Below are positions 22,262 to 35,049 of a stretch of 64,000 nt of DNA, piece by piece (the first letter of the stretch is position 1; every line of letters starts with the position of its first letter). The notes under the pieces were generated by a model. The model worked only from the letters and a program-made list of their open reading frames with translations, had not been told where the DNA came from and did not search any database. The DNA is from Cinnamomum chago (Eukaryota > Streptophyta > Magnoliopsida > Laurales > Lauraceae): positions 19,248,501 through 19,312,500 of the forward strand of contig CP142456.1 in assembly GCA_038049695.1 (NCBI GenBank), in the 5' to 3' direction. A program made the position numbers and the translations under genes.

Positions 22262-23197
22262 GGCAAAACCCAACCCGACTAGACAATTCAACCGAACCCA
22301 CCCTGCATATGACCCGCATGGCCCGACCCCCATAATATACGAGTCAGTCATGGGTCAAGTTTTTCTGACCCGTATTTAAACCAGTCAGGTTAGGGTATAA
22401 CTCGTTTTTCTTTTTCTTACAACTAAAACTTATACTTAATTCTAATGTTTTTCCTATTTTTATGAAAACTTTATTTTTATCTTATTAGTTTTGCTATTAT
22501 ATATATATTTAAAAATATATACTATAACTAATTCCTTCTCTTTCCTTTTTCTCAAGTAGGCCCCTTGTTAGCTTGCTTAAAAATATTTTTGTGTGCTCTT
22601 CTATCTAATTAGGAGGATTGTGGATATGAAAAAAAAATATAATGAATATAATAAAATAATAAAGCAATGGCTGAGTTCATGCTAGTTTCTACACTATTTT
22701 CTTATTTAAGCTGGTACAAACTGGAGAGAATGGCCGGTTATGGCATCATGATCCAAGCCTTAGCATAAATTTTCCGCCCAATAAAGGTTGAGCCTCAGTT
22801 TGGTTTTAAATCCTATGTGAAGAAAACTAAATTTAGGTTTATCATAAGCTAGATAGAGTTCCATATTACCTATCATGATAGTTTTTAAATTGCACCAATA
22901 GGATTTAGGAAGTTAAGGATTGTTCATTTAGATCTTATCTCATTTTTATAAAATTAATTTATCAGTTTGAGTCTAATTTAGACTTTAGGTACTGTTAGAG
23001 CCTTAGAAGACTTTTGTTAACAATTTAGGTTTGAATGTGGGTTATCTGGGTCAACCTGACCACCAGCAACTTGCAATTGTCATGCGGGTTAATGTGGGCC
23101 GGGGCGGGTTAACCTACAATGGGTGTGGATCAGGACTTCCTAACTTGTTTAATAAATGGTCGTTTAACCTAACCCAACCCATTTGCCACCTCTAAAA
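22262..23197. mobile_element. Unclassified insertion in the LINE
   Basis: LINE similarity stops near 22260 and resumes near 23200. The left end reads TGGCAAAACCCAACCC and the right end CCCAACCCATTTGCCACC, so only TGGCAAA is inverted at the ends, while the CCCAACC words are direct. The GGTGGCAAATGGGTTGGGTT-type end suggests an old hAT-family element. There is no coding sequence. Boundaries are approximate. Confidence 0.4.
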
Positions 23198-23874
23198 CTA
23201 GTTGCCTCGGCAATCCTTGTTGTCAATATGTACGTGTAGCTTCAGACTCCCTAATAAAACTACAGGTACTATAGATAAATTGTTTAGAAAACTCTGTTGA
23301 GGAGAAAACAAGGAAAAAAGGAAACTCCATACTTAGGTGGAGTGAAATATGCAAACCCATTGATGAAGGAGCGTTAGGCATTAGGGAGATGAGAAGTAAT
23401 AATCTAGGCTTACTATCCAAAACTTGCTAGAGATGCCTAAATGAGGATAAGCTTCTTTGTTCAAATATTCTAAAAGCAAAATTTTGCCCTCATAATCCCA
23501 TTTGGGAAGCCAATTACCGTAGGTTAACTCTTGGTTCTTGAGGAACTTTGTTGACAAAGTTAACTTTATTAAGGAAAAGGTAGATTGGAATTTTGGAGGT
23601 GGTGAAAATATTTTGGTGCGGATTGTCAGTGGACTCTATTTGAAGATGAACACAGGAAACCCCTATCTAATATGGTTAACCTAAATATCAAAATTAAAGA
23701 CCTTTGGAACTAGGATAAGAAATGAAATGAAACTGTTACTAAAAATGTTTTTGACAACCCAAATGATGTGGAAGATATTTGCAAGGTCTACATCCCCTTT
23801 GCAAAGCCATGATGATAAGAGAACCTTGCCTTTCTATAAAAGTGGTCAACTAACTACAAGATCTGTTTGTTAGG

Positions 23875-26800
23875 TGTGAGACCCTGACCCCGACCCCGAC
23901 CCCTAATTTCCTGGATTAGAGTTATTTTATTTGTGGATTAGTTTATCTAAGTGGGATTAGCGTTTGTTTGTTTGAATTTGTGAGCTAGAATGATTTTTCA
24001 TTAATTTTGGAGAGTTTTGAGAGCCAGTGAACCTAGACAGTAACCGTAGGGTCCTACTTGTTTTGCGTGAACAGCTTGGAGAGGTTCTTTGTGATTCCCA
24101 AAAAAATTCTCATTTTGGCTCCGTTTGACTTATCTCGTTAATCTCTACAACTTTCGTGTTGATCCCGTCCTCGTTCGAGACCTCGAAACCCTACTTTTCT
24201 AATGTTAGGGGCAAAATAGTCTTTTTACATGAAAATCTGGACACTATTTTCAATGTCTCCGAAACCTGTAAAATATATACTTTTTGAAAATTAGATATTT
24301 CGACGATCATTTCTTCCTTCTTCGTCGAACTCATTTGAGATCCTGAGAAACATGTTTCTAGCCCGACAAGTCTTGTTAGTTGTGGGACCCACCTTCATTT
24401 TCTATAAAAAGGGACCAATCCCTCTCTTCTTCTCCCATTTGTTCCAGCACACTTGAGGGAGAGGAGTTTCAGCTCCTTTAGGGCTTTTGCCATTTTCTCC
24501 TCCTTCTTCTTGCTTTCTTCCTCCTCAATCCACCACCAACCTTTGTCAAAAAGAGAAAATGGTTCCTTCTTCTTCTTCTCCACATTGCAAGCTTTCCATG
24601 GATGCCATTAGAAGAGAAATCCAACAACATTGAGACTCTCCTTGAGCTAACTCTTGCCATTAGAGGACCTTCTTAGTAAGCAATCTTCTTCATCTCCTAG
24701 ATATGTATTCTTGTGACCCTAGAGAAGCTTCATCTCCATTATTGAAGGTTCTCTTTTTCTATTTCATTGTTTTGACTATTTAGGGTTTGTAATGGTTGTA
24801 TTTGGGGGTTTTTTTGTATAGATTGGTGATTTGAGGCTTGATTTGCTAGTTTGGACCCAAGGCAGGTGGATGAATGGATTGTTTTGAATATTTACATGTT
24901 TTATGGAGAAATCTTGATTTTTCACCAATGATTCTTAATGTGCTTTATCTATTCTTTTTGCAAAGGTTTCTATTACTCTTAAAGATGCATATTGATGAGT
25001 CTATTTCTCTCTTATTCATATCTTGGAAATGCATGTATTGTGTTGTCAAAGTTACAAATGATTTTTCATATAGATAGGTTTTTCCCTACATTATGATTGA
25101 ATGTGAATCAAAAGGAAGTGAAGGGAGAAATGTGAAATGATGAGAATGAAAGTGTTGAATAATGTATTAGAGGAGCTTTTGAGCTCATTTTATTGCATGG
25201 AATGAGATGGATTATAGGAGAAATGTATTGGAGGAAAAAGGGACTGAAATCAGTTAAAAATCTGCACTGCCCGCTGACTGGGCGGTCACCAGCCGACCTG
25301 GTGACAGCTCAGGGTCGGTTGGCATATTAGTAATATGAAATCTGTTTCTACAGGGGCAGTCACCAGGAGGAGACCAGTCGGCTAGCCTCTTGGTGACCTA
25401 CAGATGACCTACCTCCCAGCATATTCTTAGGAATTGAGAAGAAAGAAAGGATTGTTTCGAACCATATGTTTACGGAATGGGTAGGAATGACTGTTTTGGA
25501 ATCTAAGGGAGAAAAAGCTCGTCCCGAAAACATGTTAGGGAGAAATCTCATCCCGGGGATTTTATTAATGACTTTGAAGTTACCAAGGTGTATAAGGAGC
25601 CCGGAATGTTTCCAAAATTTAATGAGTACCAAATCTATATTGAAATCAACATACGGGACCCCTATCCACCTTGAACTAATCTTGAATCCCGATACTTGTC
25701 CCGGAATTTCGAAAGTTTAATTGTATTCCATTGTTCCCGAATTTTGATATGCACTCCCGAAATTCATGATTTATGATTTATCATTCCCGAAAGCACTGAA
25801 TTTGTACTTGTAGCATTTTGCTAGCCTCGATGCGCATTGCCTGAAATGAAGTGAAATTTGTGCTTTGAGCACTCCCGTCCCGCCCATTTATACAATTGCA
25901 TCATATGTATTTTATAATGTCTCGATTTCTATTATATGACCTATGAGTCGGCACTACTAAGTTTGGATGACCTTGTCGGTTTGATCCACCGACTTGAAGA
26001 TCCCCCACCTATCTCGCCAGCTGCAGTTTGGGTCTCGATGCCCGATTTATTACCGTGGTCCCGTCCCGATACCCAGCTCGCTGTCATGGTTCCCGATACT
26101 TGGTTCGCTACTGCAGTTCCCGATGCCCGGCTTGCCACCATGGCCCCGTCCCGTATTATTATATGTATATGTATATTTCGTTGAATCTCCTCACCTCGTG
26201 TGACTGAGATTAACACCTCGATATACTCTTGTCACTTCGGTGATAGAGGACTTAGCTTCGTGTGGTTGCCATTTTGCCAGTTCCTGATTCCTTGGATACC
26301 TTACATGTTTTATATTGCTTATTTGTGTTCCAGTAAATGATTCATTTCTTTTATGAAAGTTATTATTTAAACATGTTTTAATGTTTTCCAAGGTAAATGC
26401 AGTTATTGTTATACTGTTTCTCGTTCCTTGAAACACTTATATGCTTTAAATGAATACCCGGTTTGTCGAATGTCCATGCTTTTACATATGTTTCAAATGA
26501 ACATTTGTTTTGCCAGATCTCTATGGTTACATACGCTTTAAATGAATACCCGATTTATCAAATATCTATGCTTTCACAGATGCTGTAAATGAACATATGT
26601 TTTGTTAGATCTTCATATTTTACTTATGCTTTAAATGAATACATGTTTTGTTAGAGATCTATGATTTTCCACCCGTTTTAATTATATGCAGCCGTTGATA
26701 AAATAATATGAATTATCACATGCTTTATTTTTTAGCACATTTATTATCTTTTCATCCACTTGCCAGGCCGTCGTGTCTGACCCACTATTTTGGTATTCAG

Positions 26801-27293
26801 GTCTAGACTTCTTCGCCTCGAGCTGAGTGCTTTTGTTGGCTGTGGAGCCATGATTTGCAGGTTGTTTTGTCAGCTATGTCATGTAGACATTGAGCTTGAC
26901 ATCGGAGTTGCGTCATATATGGGCAGTGATTATTAGCCTGTTATAGTATGACTTTTATTAGCATTTTCTTGGGATTCTTAATTAATGTACATTGATAATT
27001 TGTAACTTGAACATATATGGGAATGCTTATCCTATTACTGTTAGCTCAGTACTTTGTTATGATGGTTTACTCCAGTCTGATATGGTTCTTGATATAATAG
27101 CTATATGCTAGCGGTTGAATGCGACATGGAATCCGATGGTTACGAATTTCTGGTCGCAACGCTACGAAAGCTTCCGCAAAATATTCAAAATGTGTTGGAA
27201 TGTGTTGTCTTCACACACGCGGATCTTGGGAGAAAAATATAATTATCTTTAATCCCATTTGCGCCCCCGAAGTTCCAGTTTGGAGGCGTGACA
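23875..27293 (+). mobile_element. Solo LTR 2, 3.4 kb (Ty3/gypsy, Tekay/Del-like)
   Basis: It begins TGTGAGACCCTGACCCCGAC and ends GGAGGCGTGACA, and is 3419 bp long, almost the same as the solo LTR at 6543. The flanks are TTAGG (23870-23874) and TTAGA (27294-27298), a 5-bp duplication with one change. LINE sequence is interrupted by it. A TATA box (TATAAAAA) lies at 24403-24410, again about 0.5 kb into the LTR, followed by a CT-rich leader. No gag, pol, primer site or partner LTR is present. The family differs in sequence from solo LTR 1 but shares its layout. Confidence 0.75.
24403..24410 (+). promoter_or_regulatory. TATA box of solo LTR 2
   Basis: TATAAAAA is followed after a few bases by a pyrimidine-rich leader (CCCTCTCTTCTTCTCCC). 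Confidence 0.5.
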
Positions 27294-28001
27294 TTAGAAA
27301 ATTATTATCAAAAGGGGTGAGAGGAATGTCTCTCCCCCTCTCTAAATTGGAAAGCTTTCCGGCAAGTCCCTCTTCCGCAAGGAATTCTACTCTTCAGATG
27401 GAAAAGCCTAAGAATTCTTAATAACATGATAGACGCTACTTGTCCCATCTAAGAGGGGCGGAGGAATTGTCAGTCATGCTCTTTTTCAATCCGAACATGC
27501 GAGAGTATGTTGGGTTGGTTCTCATCTTAGCGTTTTAACCTATAATTTGCATTCTTTGAATACGTTAGATTGGGGGCTACATGTTTTTTGAGCATGACAA
27601 GCCGATTTCTATACTTAGTAATGAATATTCTAAAAGATGGTTTTATGTAGTTGGCAGGCGGTTTGAAAAGCGAGTAATGACTTCTAAGTGCTCTTCAAGG
27701 TGGAGCCTATGACTGGACTATTAATTCAATTAATTTGGATACTAATTCCCTCGTTACTACTTTCATGCATGTCAATTTTGCTTATCCCTTGGAAATTGAA
27801 TGTTGTTACTCAATTGTTTACTAAAATGAGCTACTCCTTGAGTAGGAACTTTATTCGGGATAGGGTCTTACGATGTGGGATATGCTCTTGTTGGTTGTGG
27901 GGTTTGCTGTTTTCGTTTTGCTTTTGTAGTTGTTGTTTGATATCTTCTGATGCATTTTTTTAATGAAATTACCTTTCTACAAAAAAAAAAAAAAAAAAAA
28001 A

Positions 28002-31000
28002 GTTATGTAGGAAAGAAAAAGCTACCCCACTTGGGATATTGTATTGTTGCCACACGTGCGAACATCTGCACCTGTCAGTAAGATTGGAAAACAAGTGCCT
28101 TTTGAACATTTGTGGTCTAAACCACAATTCAGAAACCCCAGAGACAGGCTGAGTCAATTTGGAGGTTCAACTAAGTCTTGAGGACTTGAGAAGTCAAAAA
28201 CAGTCTAGATAGGTATAAAATATGAAACAATTATATTCTAATTATAATTTATTGTGATTTGGCTCATTCTTGGCCGAGCCAACCAAGTTAACATGAGTCT
28301 GGCCAATATTGATGTAGATCCAGCCCAATTGGACCGATTGATAGTCATCCAAGAGGCCGATCCAGAGATTAAACAACATCCCAATGCTCCAAAAATCACC
28401 AAAACAACTAGAATGAATACTAGAAAAAGAGAAAAATCGACACCAACACACATTTTGCCCAGCCCATTTGATTGGGTTTTTTACTACTTAGGTTGGGGCT
28501 GGATCTAAAATTTGAGAATGTTTGGACAGGACTTGGATTAAGTGATAGAAAGTCCAAATCCTAATACAGCTTCGCCCAAACAAGATTGGTCAAAAACTCG
28601 GTGCTTACAGCTTCGTGCCTGTAGCTTTGCATTTGTAGAATGTAGTTTAGTGCTTTTAGTTTAGTGAAGCCCGGATTGGCCCTACAAAACTGACTTAATG
28701 GGCAAGCTCGGGCAAGACATGTTTGAGGCGGGCTGAGCTCTATCCAAGCACTTGTGACCCATACGTTTCTAAAGTGGGGTGGGGCCTGGATATGCCTCAG
28801 CAGACCCTTAGCCTGCCAAGAACACCCACAAGAATTACACATTCAATTGCATTCACACGTTCCCTGGGACTGTTGGAGAAATTTCAATTAAAAGAAAATG
28901 CAGCCAAGAATGCTTGACCCCCCTACATTTTTATATATATATTAAAGCAATATAATTTGTTTTGTCACGTAGACGTAGACGTCAACAAGTAGGGAGCTCT
29001 CCTTTCCGAAAATTACATTAAAAAAAAAAAAATTACAGCATTTGACGTGAGCCACTCCCAAGATCTATTCATCATATTCCCTAAATCTCTAATTTTTCTT
29101 ATCATTAATTTATTCATCCCTAGCCCCTAAGATCTCTCCATTTATTTACTGAGGATCAAAGTTTCTATCACCGATCATCCATATCCTATAAAATATCTCT
29201 ATTATATAATTACCCCCAGCGAAAATTCCACCTCATTGTACCAAGGAGCTTTTAAATGGGAATGACATGAGCCTGCCCAGTTTCCAGAACAACAAACTTG
29301 ACTCATGTTATAAGACCTGAACCTAGAATCGGACTCCTAAATTCAAAGTAAACTGGAATTTATTGTACCTCTCGCTAAAGTAGTCCTGAGCCAAAATAGA
29401 GAATTCTGATAGGTAGATTACAACCAATTTAATATATTTGGAATTTATTATAGAATGGTGAAATAGTATTTGCATAGCTAACCACAAATTGTGGAGGAGA
29501 AGGTTTTATTGTGGAACATACCTAACTCTCTAGAAATCCGAACTTTTCATTCACCCAATCTTACATGTGCATGCATAGGAATGCTTTCTTTCTCTCTCCT
29601 TGCGCTAATGTAAAGCATTTGGAATATGAATCCTAGAAGTTATGGGCAGACAGGGGAAACAAGATTTCTATAGCTAATCCCAATTTGTCGAGACGTGCTT
29701 TATTGAGTTGAGTTACTCATTCAAACTATTCTAAATCTAATGTTAAATGCACAACCACATGCAAATGATCCTCTCTCTCTCTCTCTCTCTGACGCGCCAG
29801 CGCGCGCACACACACAACTTACATGCATGCACATGAAGGATGACCCTTTTGTGCCATATTTGGATTTTAGAAGATATTATTTCAACAACATAATTCTATT
29901 GTCCTAAGGAAACATATTGCCATAATCAATAAGTGAGCATTTTAGTAGGACAATGTGAAGCCTGAGATAGGTTTCTGACCAAGGGACAGAATAGAATGTG
30001 GAAAGATAACTGGGATTAGATTTGGAGAAGGAATGTCTCAATGATTTTTTTTTTCATTTTGAGTTTCTTTTTCTTTTTTTGGGTGATGAGATGGGGGAGG
30101 GGAGTATAAAAAGTAGGAACTTCATTGGCATATTCATTTCTATGAAGTAGATCAATTTTGTCTAGACAAGTTGAGGCATATGCATTGAGGTGAGATTTAT
30201 GAAGAAGACGGGCATAATTATGAAATTTTACTCATTTGTATGTGTATGGCACTCCAAAGGTGAATGCTTACGTTTTGATTTGATCCTTTTTATTTATTTA
30301 TTCATTTTACTTTGAGATTTGAAGCACATTTCTGCAAGTATTCGTCACAAAATTGTGACAAGTTTTCTTATGATTTTCCTTATTGGTTTCAATTAACACA
30401 TTTTTGGTTGTTAAGTAGCCACAAAAAAAGGAACAAAAAGTAACTTCTTAGTTAATTAACAAAGAACTTCATTCATTGAGGTGGACTTTATTTTTTATAT
30501 CTTGTTACTAAAGGGTGGTTCTTTTGGATTCAACAACTTCTTTTTGGCTATAACAGTGGAATTGCTAAAGTAATGATCAATTGTTTGCACCTTTGGGCTG
30601 ACGAATAAAAAGTTATACAACATACTGCACCATGATCCCTTTAGTTTCTTTTTTTGTTCTTCATTTTTATGGATTTGATTCAAATTAATAAATTCATTTA
30701 TTTGTGAATTTTAAGCCTTTCGGACAAGAAGAGAAAAGGCTTCGCATTGACCTATCACTTTTAAAAAGCTATTTACATATAATTTGGATATATTACAAAT
30801 CATTTTATAGTTCTAAATTTATATAGAAGAAGCTATCGATATACAATTTGGATATAATACAAATCGTTTTAAAGTTCTAATTAAATGTTAGTCCGTGCAC
30901 TAGCGTGGCTCCAATTTTATTAATAATCCAACATGTTTAAGAGTTCATTCAGTTAGGTTAAATTTTAGATATCTCAAAGGCTTGACTTGTAGGCCTCAAA

Positions 31001-31886
31001 GCTGTAAATCAAATTTCAACATTTTTTGCCCATTTGGCAATTTGAACAAGTTTGTGCTCCTATAAAATTCAACATTTTTTGCCCATTTGTTTGAACAAGT
31101 TTGCGCTCCTATAAAATTTATGCTTATATTACTTAAAGATAATGAGGAGGAGAGAATTGTCCATGATTGACTTTAAAACAAGTTTCAACACATGCGATCA
31201 TGATACTCCGGTTTTACTTCTTTGGGCTCACTCTTTTTTTTTTTTTTCACAGTTGATGATAAGAAACTCATCAATGAATAACATCAGATGTAGATAACAG
31301 AAAAATACCTATTTAGAAGACAATTAGATCACGTATGCAGTATAAGTAACCAAGAATTACATAACTAACACATCCTTTAATGGAGTAGCTGAAAAATTAA
31401 ATACCTATTAGACCTTAACATAACTATATTGTTTTTCCTTGTGAAGACAACATTTATGCATGCTTCCTACAGGGAGAGGCAATGCACCTTGATGTCCCCC
31501 TCTTACATCACAAACTTTCTACAGCATAGCTTAGATATCATGGAGCAGAGGAACTATCACTACTTGCACCTCTCAGAGTCCTGCAATTGGTTTGACAAGA
31601 TCACTTCATTAGCACAAAAAAGAATAATTACTTATCCATGATTCAGGATGTTAGCAATATTGAATATCACACTTGCCACAGATGGAAAGTGCGGAGGTAA
31701 CGATATTCATGGCCTTGAACCTTTAAACCTCATTAGTGGCATGTCTAGTTACTACGTCCAAATGGTCATTTGGTGGGATTGATTTTCTAAGTAACTAAAG
31801 GCCCACTTGGATTTGGATGTCTTAATAAAATTAAGCTAGATACCATTCAAAAGAAAAAAAAAAAGCGAGAGATGCTCTTAGTGACT
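28002..31886. other. Intergenic sequence with small repeats
   Basis: I recognise no gene in these 3.9 kb. Visible structure: a (CT)n run at about 29771-29790 followed by GCGC/(CA)n; an imperfect tandem duplication of about 70 bp at 30765-30885 (ATATAATTTGGATAT / ATACAATTTGGATAT); and a near-perfect tandem duplication of about 50-56 bp at 31018-31122 (CAACATTTTTTGCCCATTTG ... GCTCCTATAAAATT). Short open frames at 28254 and 28723 have no recognisable domains. The last part is 3' flank of the receptor-kinase pseudogene. Confidence 0.5.
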
Positions 31887-34368
31887 TTAAAAATCACAAA
31901 CATAAAAATAATGTAAAATAGATACTTTCATGTTACAAGTCCCTTTTTGATTTGTGAGAAATCGAAGACTGATCTCCTTGAGTGCTGTTGGAGCATCCTT
32001 TATGTTGATCCTCTCCCGGGGTGATCCTGCAGAGCAATTTAGAGCCAATTCCATGATGGATGATACACACTGCACCTTTACATTAAAATGCTCTTCCCCT
32101 GGCCTTAGCAAGTTGGCATCTATAACCTGAATTATTGCATTGGGCAGTAACTCATTTACCCAATCCTTCAGGCTCAGATCTCCAGCAAATATTTCATCAG
32201 TGGGCTTCTTTCTTGTAAATGTTTCCATCAACATAATACCAAAACTATAAACATCGCACTTTGTGGATACCAAACCTTCTGATCCATACTCGACATCCAA
32301 CATTGAAATTCTTTATAAGAATTAACATATGTATGAGAAAAGTAATACATGACAAAAACTTGAAAATAAAAATTATATCTGAACAAAAATTAAAAGCCAG
32401 AAGCTTCACCTGGAGCAATATACCCAAAAGTTGCAAGAGTCTTGGTTTGTGCAATACTTTGCCCCTCATCTATGAACCTTGCTATGCCAAAATCACTCAC
32501 ATGTGCAACCATGGTCTTCATCTAAGAGGACATTGCTGGGTTTCAAATCACAATGAACCGATGGCGTTGAATAACCATGGTGGAGATAGTCCAATGCACA
32601 TGCCACATCTATCATTATGTCTAATCTTTGCAAGATATCTAAGAAATAGTTGTGAGAATACAACCACTTTTCAAGGCTCCTGTTAAGCATGTATTCAAGT
32701 ACTAAGGCTCTGAAATCAAGGTTAGAGCAACTACTGATGACTTTGGTAAGATTTCTGTGACGAATGTTCCGCAATATCTCACATTCTGTGTCAAAGCTTT
32801 TGAATGCACCTTCTGTTTGAAAATTGAATACTTTTACAGCCAAAATCATCCCATTTGTTAGTATCCCTTTGTAAACTGAACCAAAACCCCCCATACCAAG
32901 CAAGTTGCTTTCATTAAACCCATCAGTTGCTCGCAGAAGGTCATGGTATGTAATTCTTTCGCGTGTAATTGTAGACAAGAAATTGGTTTCATGAATTGGA
33001 ACTTTGTTTCTCCTTCGGTATTATGAATACAAATCCCAAGGTGAAGGCGAGCAATATCGATGCAATTGGCAACAAAATATATAGGACTAGAAGCACTCTT
33101 TTCATCTTTGATCTGTGAAGAGAACTAGTATCACATTATGGGACTCGGAAGTGAGGAGCACCGCACAATGCTTCATTGGACACAAATGATAGATATGTAA
33201 GAAAGTTTGCGAAAGGTCCTCCAGCTGGAATCTCTCCTCTTAAGCTATTGAAAGACACATTGAAATATAAAAGATGGGAGAGTGTCGCTAACGACTTGGG
33301 AAGCACACCGGAGAGGTTGTTTTGGGATAGATCCAAGAATTCCAAGCTTAACAAGCTGTGAAAAGACTCGGGAATAGGTCCTTGTAGCCTATTATGTTCT
33401 AGAGAAAGGTTAATTAAATTTTGCAAACCTTCAATTGTGCTGGGGATATGGCCCAAGAATTGATTTATTGATAGATCTATTTGGGTTGCTACCTTTAAAT
33501 TTCCAATTTCTGGAGGTAGATATCCACTTAAAGAATTTGAGGATAAGTTGCACTCCAGAAGATCTTTGAGGCTCCACAGGCTTGCAGGCAGTCCAGAAGT
33601 TAATTTGTTGGAATCCAGATAGAGATATCTTATAGAAGTATTGTTCCCCAAGCATGCCGGAATTGGACCAGAGAGCTCATTTTTGCTAAAACGTAACGAC
33701 CTGAGTCGAGGTAAATGGCAGAGATCATTTGGAATTGATCCCTCTATTCTGTTGCTCCCAAGATCCAATATTTGGAGCTTCCATAACCCGTTGATTGTTG
33801 TTGGAATAGACCCACTCAAGTCATTGCCATATAGTTGTAAGAATGCCAAATTGCTTACATTACCAATTTCATTAGGAATGTTTCCCTTGATTCCACAATA
33901 ACTTGCAACAATACCTTCCAGTGAAGTGGACAAATTCCCAATGTAAGCTGGAAGGATGCCATTCAGAGGGTTATCATCTATCCACAATGTTTTTAAATTT
34001 CTAGAGCCTGTCAAAGAAGGGGGGAAGCTCAATTCTACAGATGAAGAAGATTTACTGATCAAATTGTTTGATGATAGGTGTAGATCTTCGAGGAGTCCTA
34101 AATTACCAAGTGCATTAGGAATTGAACCAGTGAACATATTATGGGTAATGTACATACGAATGAGATTAGAAGCATTCTCAATGGTGTTGGGGATCAATCC
34201 ACTAAGGTTATTTACTCCAAGATAAAGATATTCAAGATTGGATAGGCCTATCATTGATGGAAGACTACTTGAAAGCCGATTGGCCGCAAATGAAATGGTT
34301 TGCAGTATTGAGATATTGAAGATTGTTGCTGGAATGGGACCTCTTAAGCTATTCCATTCTAATACTAA
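31887..34368 (-). pseudogene. LRR-XII receptor-like kinase, 3' part (LRRs, TM, kinase)
   Basis: This is a plasma-membrane receptor kinase of the FLS2/EFR/Xa21 type (LRR subfamily XII). Segment 34368-33136 is open and encodes about sixteen 24-residue LRRs of the LxxLxLxxNxLxGxIP plant type, ending in the juxtamembrane cap (SLRGEIP.GGPF). A transmembrane segment (LLVLYILLPIASILLAFTLG) follows at about 33090-33030. The kinase runs from 32978, with the glycine loop GMGGFGSV, catalytic Lys in AVKVF and HCDLKPSN at the catalytic loop, where Cys instead of Arg before Asp marks a non-RD kinase. After an intron at about 32412-32290 the C-lobe continues (YGSEG, DVYSFGIMLME). Defects: TAA near 33133, frameshift near 33020, one-base insertion near 32517 that removes DFG from frame, and no AG at the expected acceptor. 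The 5' part lies at 50424-51355. Confidence 0.85.
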
Positions 34369-34405
34369 CTAGCAACAAAGGCCCGTCTTAAGCCCGGGCC
34401 TTAGA
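34369..34405 (-). mobile_element. Helitron-like 3' terminus inside the receptor-kinase gene
   Basis: On the minus strand an 8-bp hairpin (AAGGCCCG/CGGGCCTT, 9-nt loop) lies a few bases before CTAG, and the next base is the host T of the LRR coding sequence. This matches a Helitron 3' end inserted at AT. LRR coding sequence starts directly at the boundary. The 5' TC end was not found; the AT-rich DNA up to 35049 could be its body. Confidence 0.45.
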
Positions 34406-35049
34406 AATACAAATAAGCTTGGGTCAACACTAATAGAAAACATATAAGTAGTTATCTTAATCTCTGAGAGTAAAAAAAAAACCCATCAATTTAAAAAAGG
34501 CCCAAAAAAAAAAAAAGAATAGAGAAAGAAACCGTATTAGTGATTGATGAATTTAGAAACCAAAGAAATAACCCAAAAAGTCAATGGAAAATGAATAAAG
34601 ATTGGAAAGAATAAGATAAAATAAATTTAAAAAACCCAAAAGAACCTAGAATAGATGTGATCCAAGAAAATCAATGAAAACATTAAAACTCATATTACAG
34701 TGGATAAAAAATAAGAATCCATAAAAAAAATTAAAAAAAGAGATCATAGTCTCCTATAGGGAAAAACATCAATCGAAAAGAAATTTAACAAAATCCACAA
34801 AATGAGATATTACTGTCTTAGGAATAGAAATCATAAAATATAAAGGATTAAAAATCAAGTGTACAAACACAGATCTTCAAATCCAAAGAAAAGGAAATTA
34901 AGAGTGAATACTTATTCCTTTTTCATAATTTGAGATGAACCAAATAATACATTCATGTAGTCTTTTGGTATTTGCTACATCTATATTATTGTTCATGGCG
35001 ATCGGGTCCGCTGTAAGTTGGCATGAAAAATGGTACTTCTCAATGCTGT
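34406..35049. other. AT-rich DNA between the Helitron-like end and the Tekay element
   Basis: A-rich sequence with no coding potential, probably the body of the Helitron-like insertion. The last five bases (GCTGT, 35045-35049) resemble GATGT after the Tekay right LTR and are taken as its target duplication. Confidence 0.4.

Larger units (their letters stand above)
20450..28001 (+). mobile_element. L1-type LINE in four pieces, split by three insertions
   Basis: ORF2 of a plant L1 LINE can be followed in order through 20450-21083, 21908-22261, 23198-23874 and 27294-28001. The first piece carries reverse transcriptase blocks (YKIVSKVIANRIR, LQSAFQKGRLIS, GIKFDMAKVYYR, then RGLRQGDPLSS). The second should carry the FADD catalytic box, but the bases are deleted there, leaving LLFI. 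It continues to LGIRLMDEEEKYLG. The third and fourth show the downstream maturation region in several frames. The 3' end is an A-run at 27981-28001. Many stops and an A19 run at 20927-20945 show it is long dead. Confidence 0.75.

Noticed and set aside
28254-28508. 84-codon frame as a small gene
   Set aside because: No start context, domain or repeat relation; composition is like the surrounding intergenic DNA.
32261-32686. 141-codon plus-strand frame over the kinase
   Set aside because: It is antisense to a clear kinase domain and has no motif of its own.
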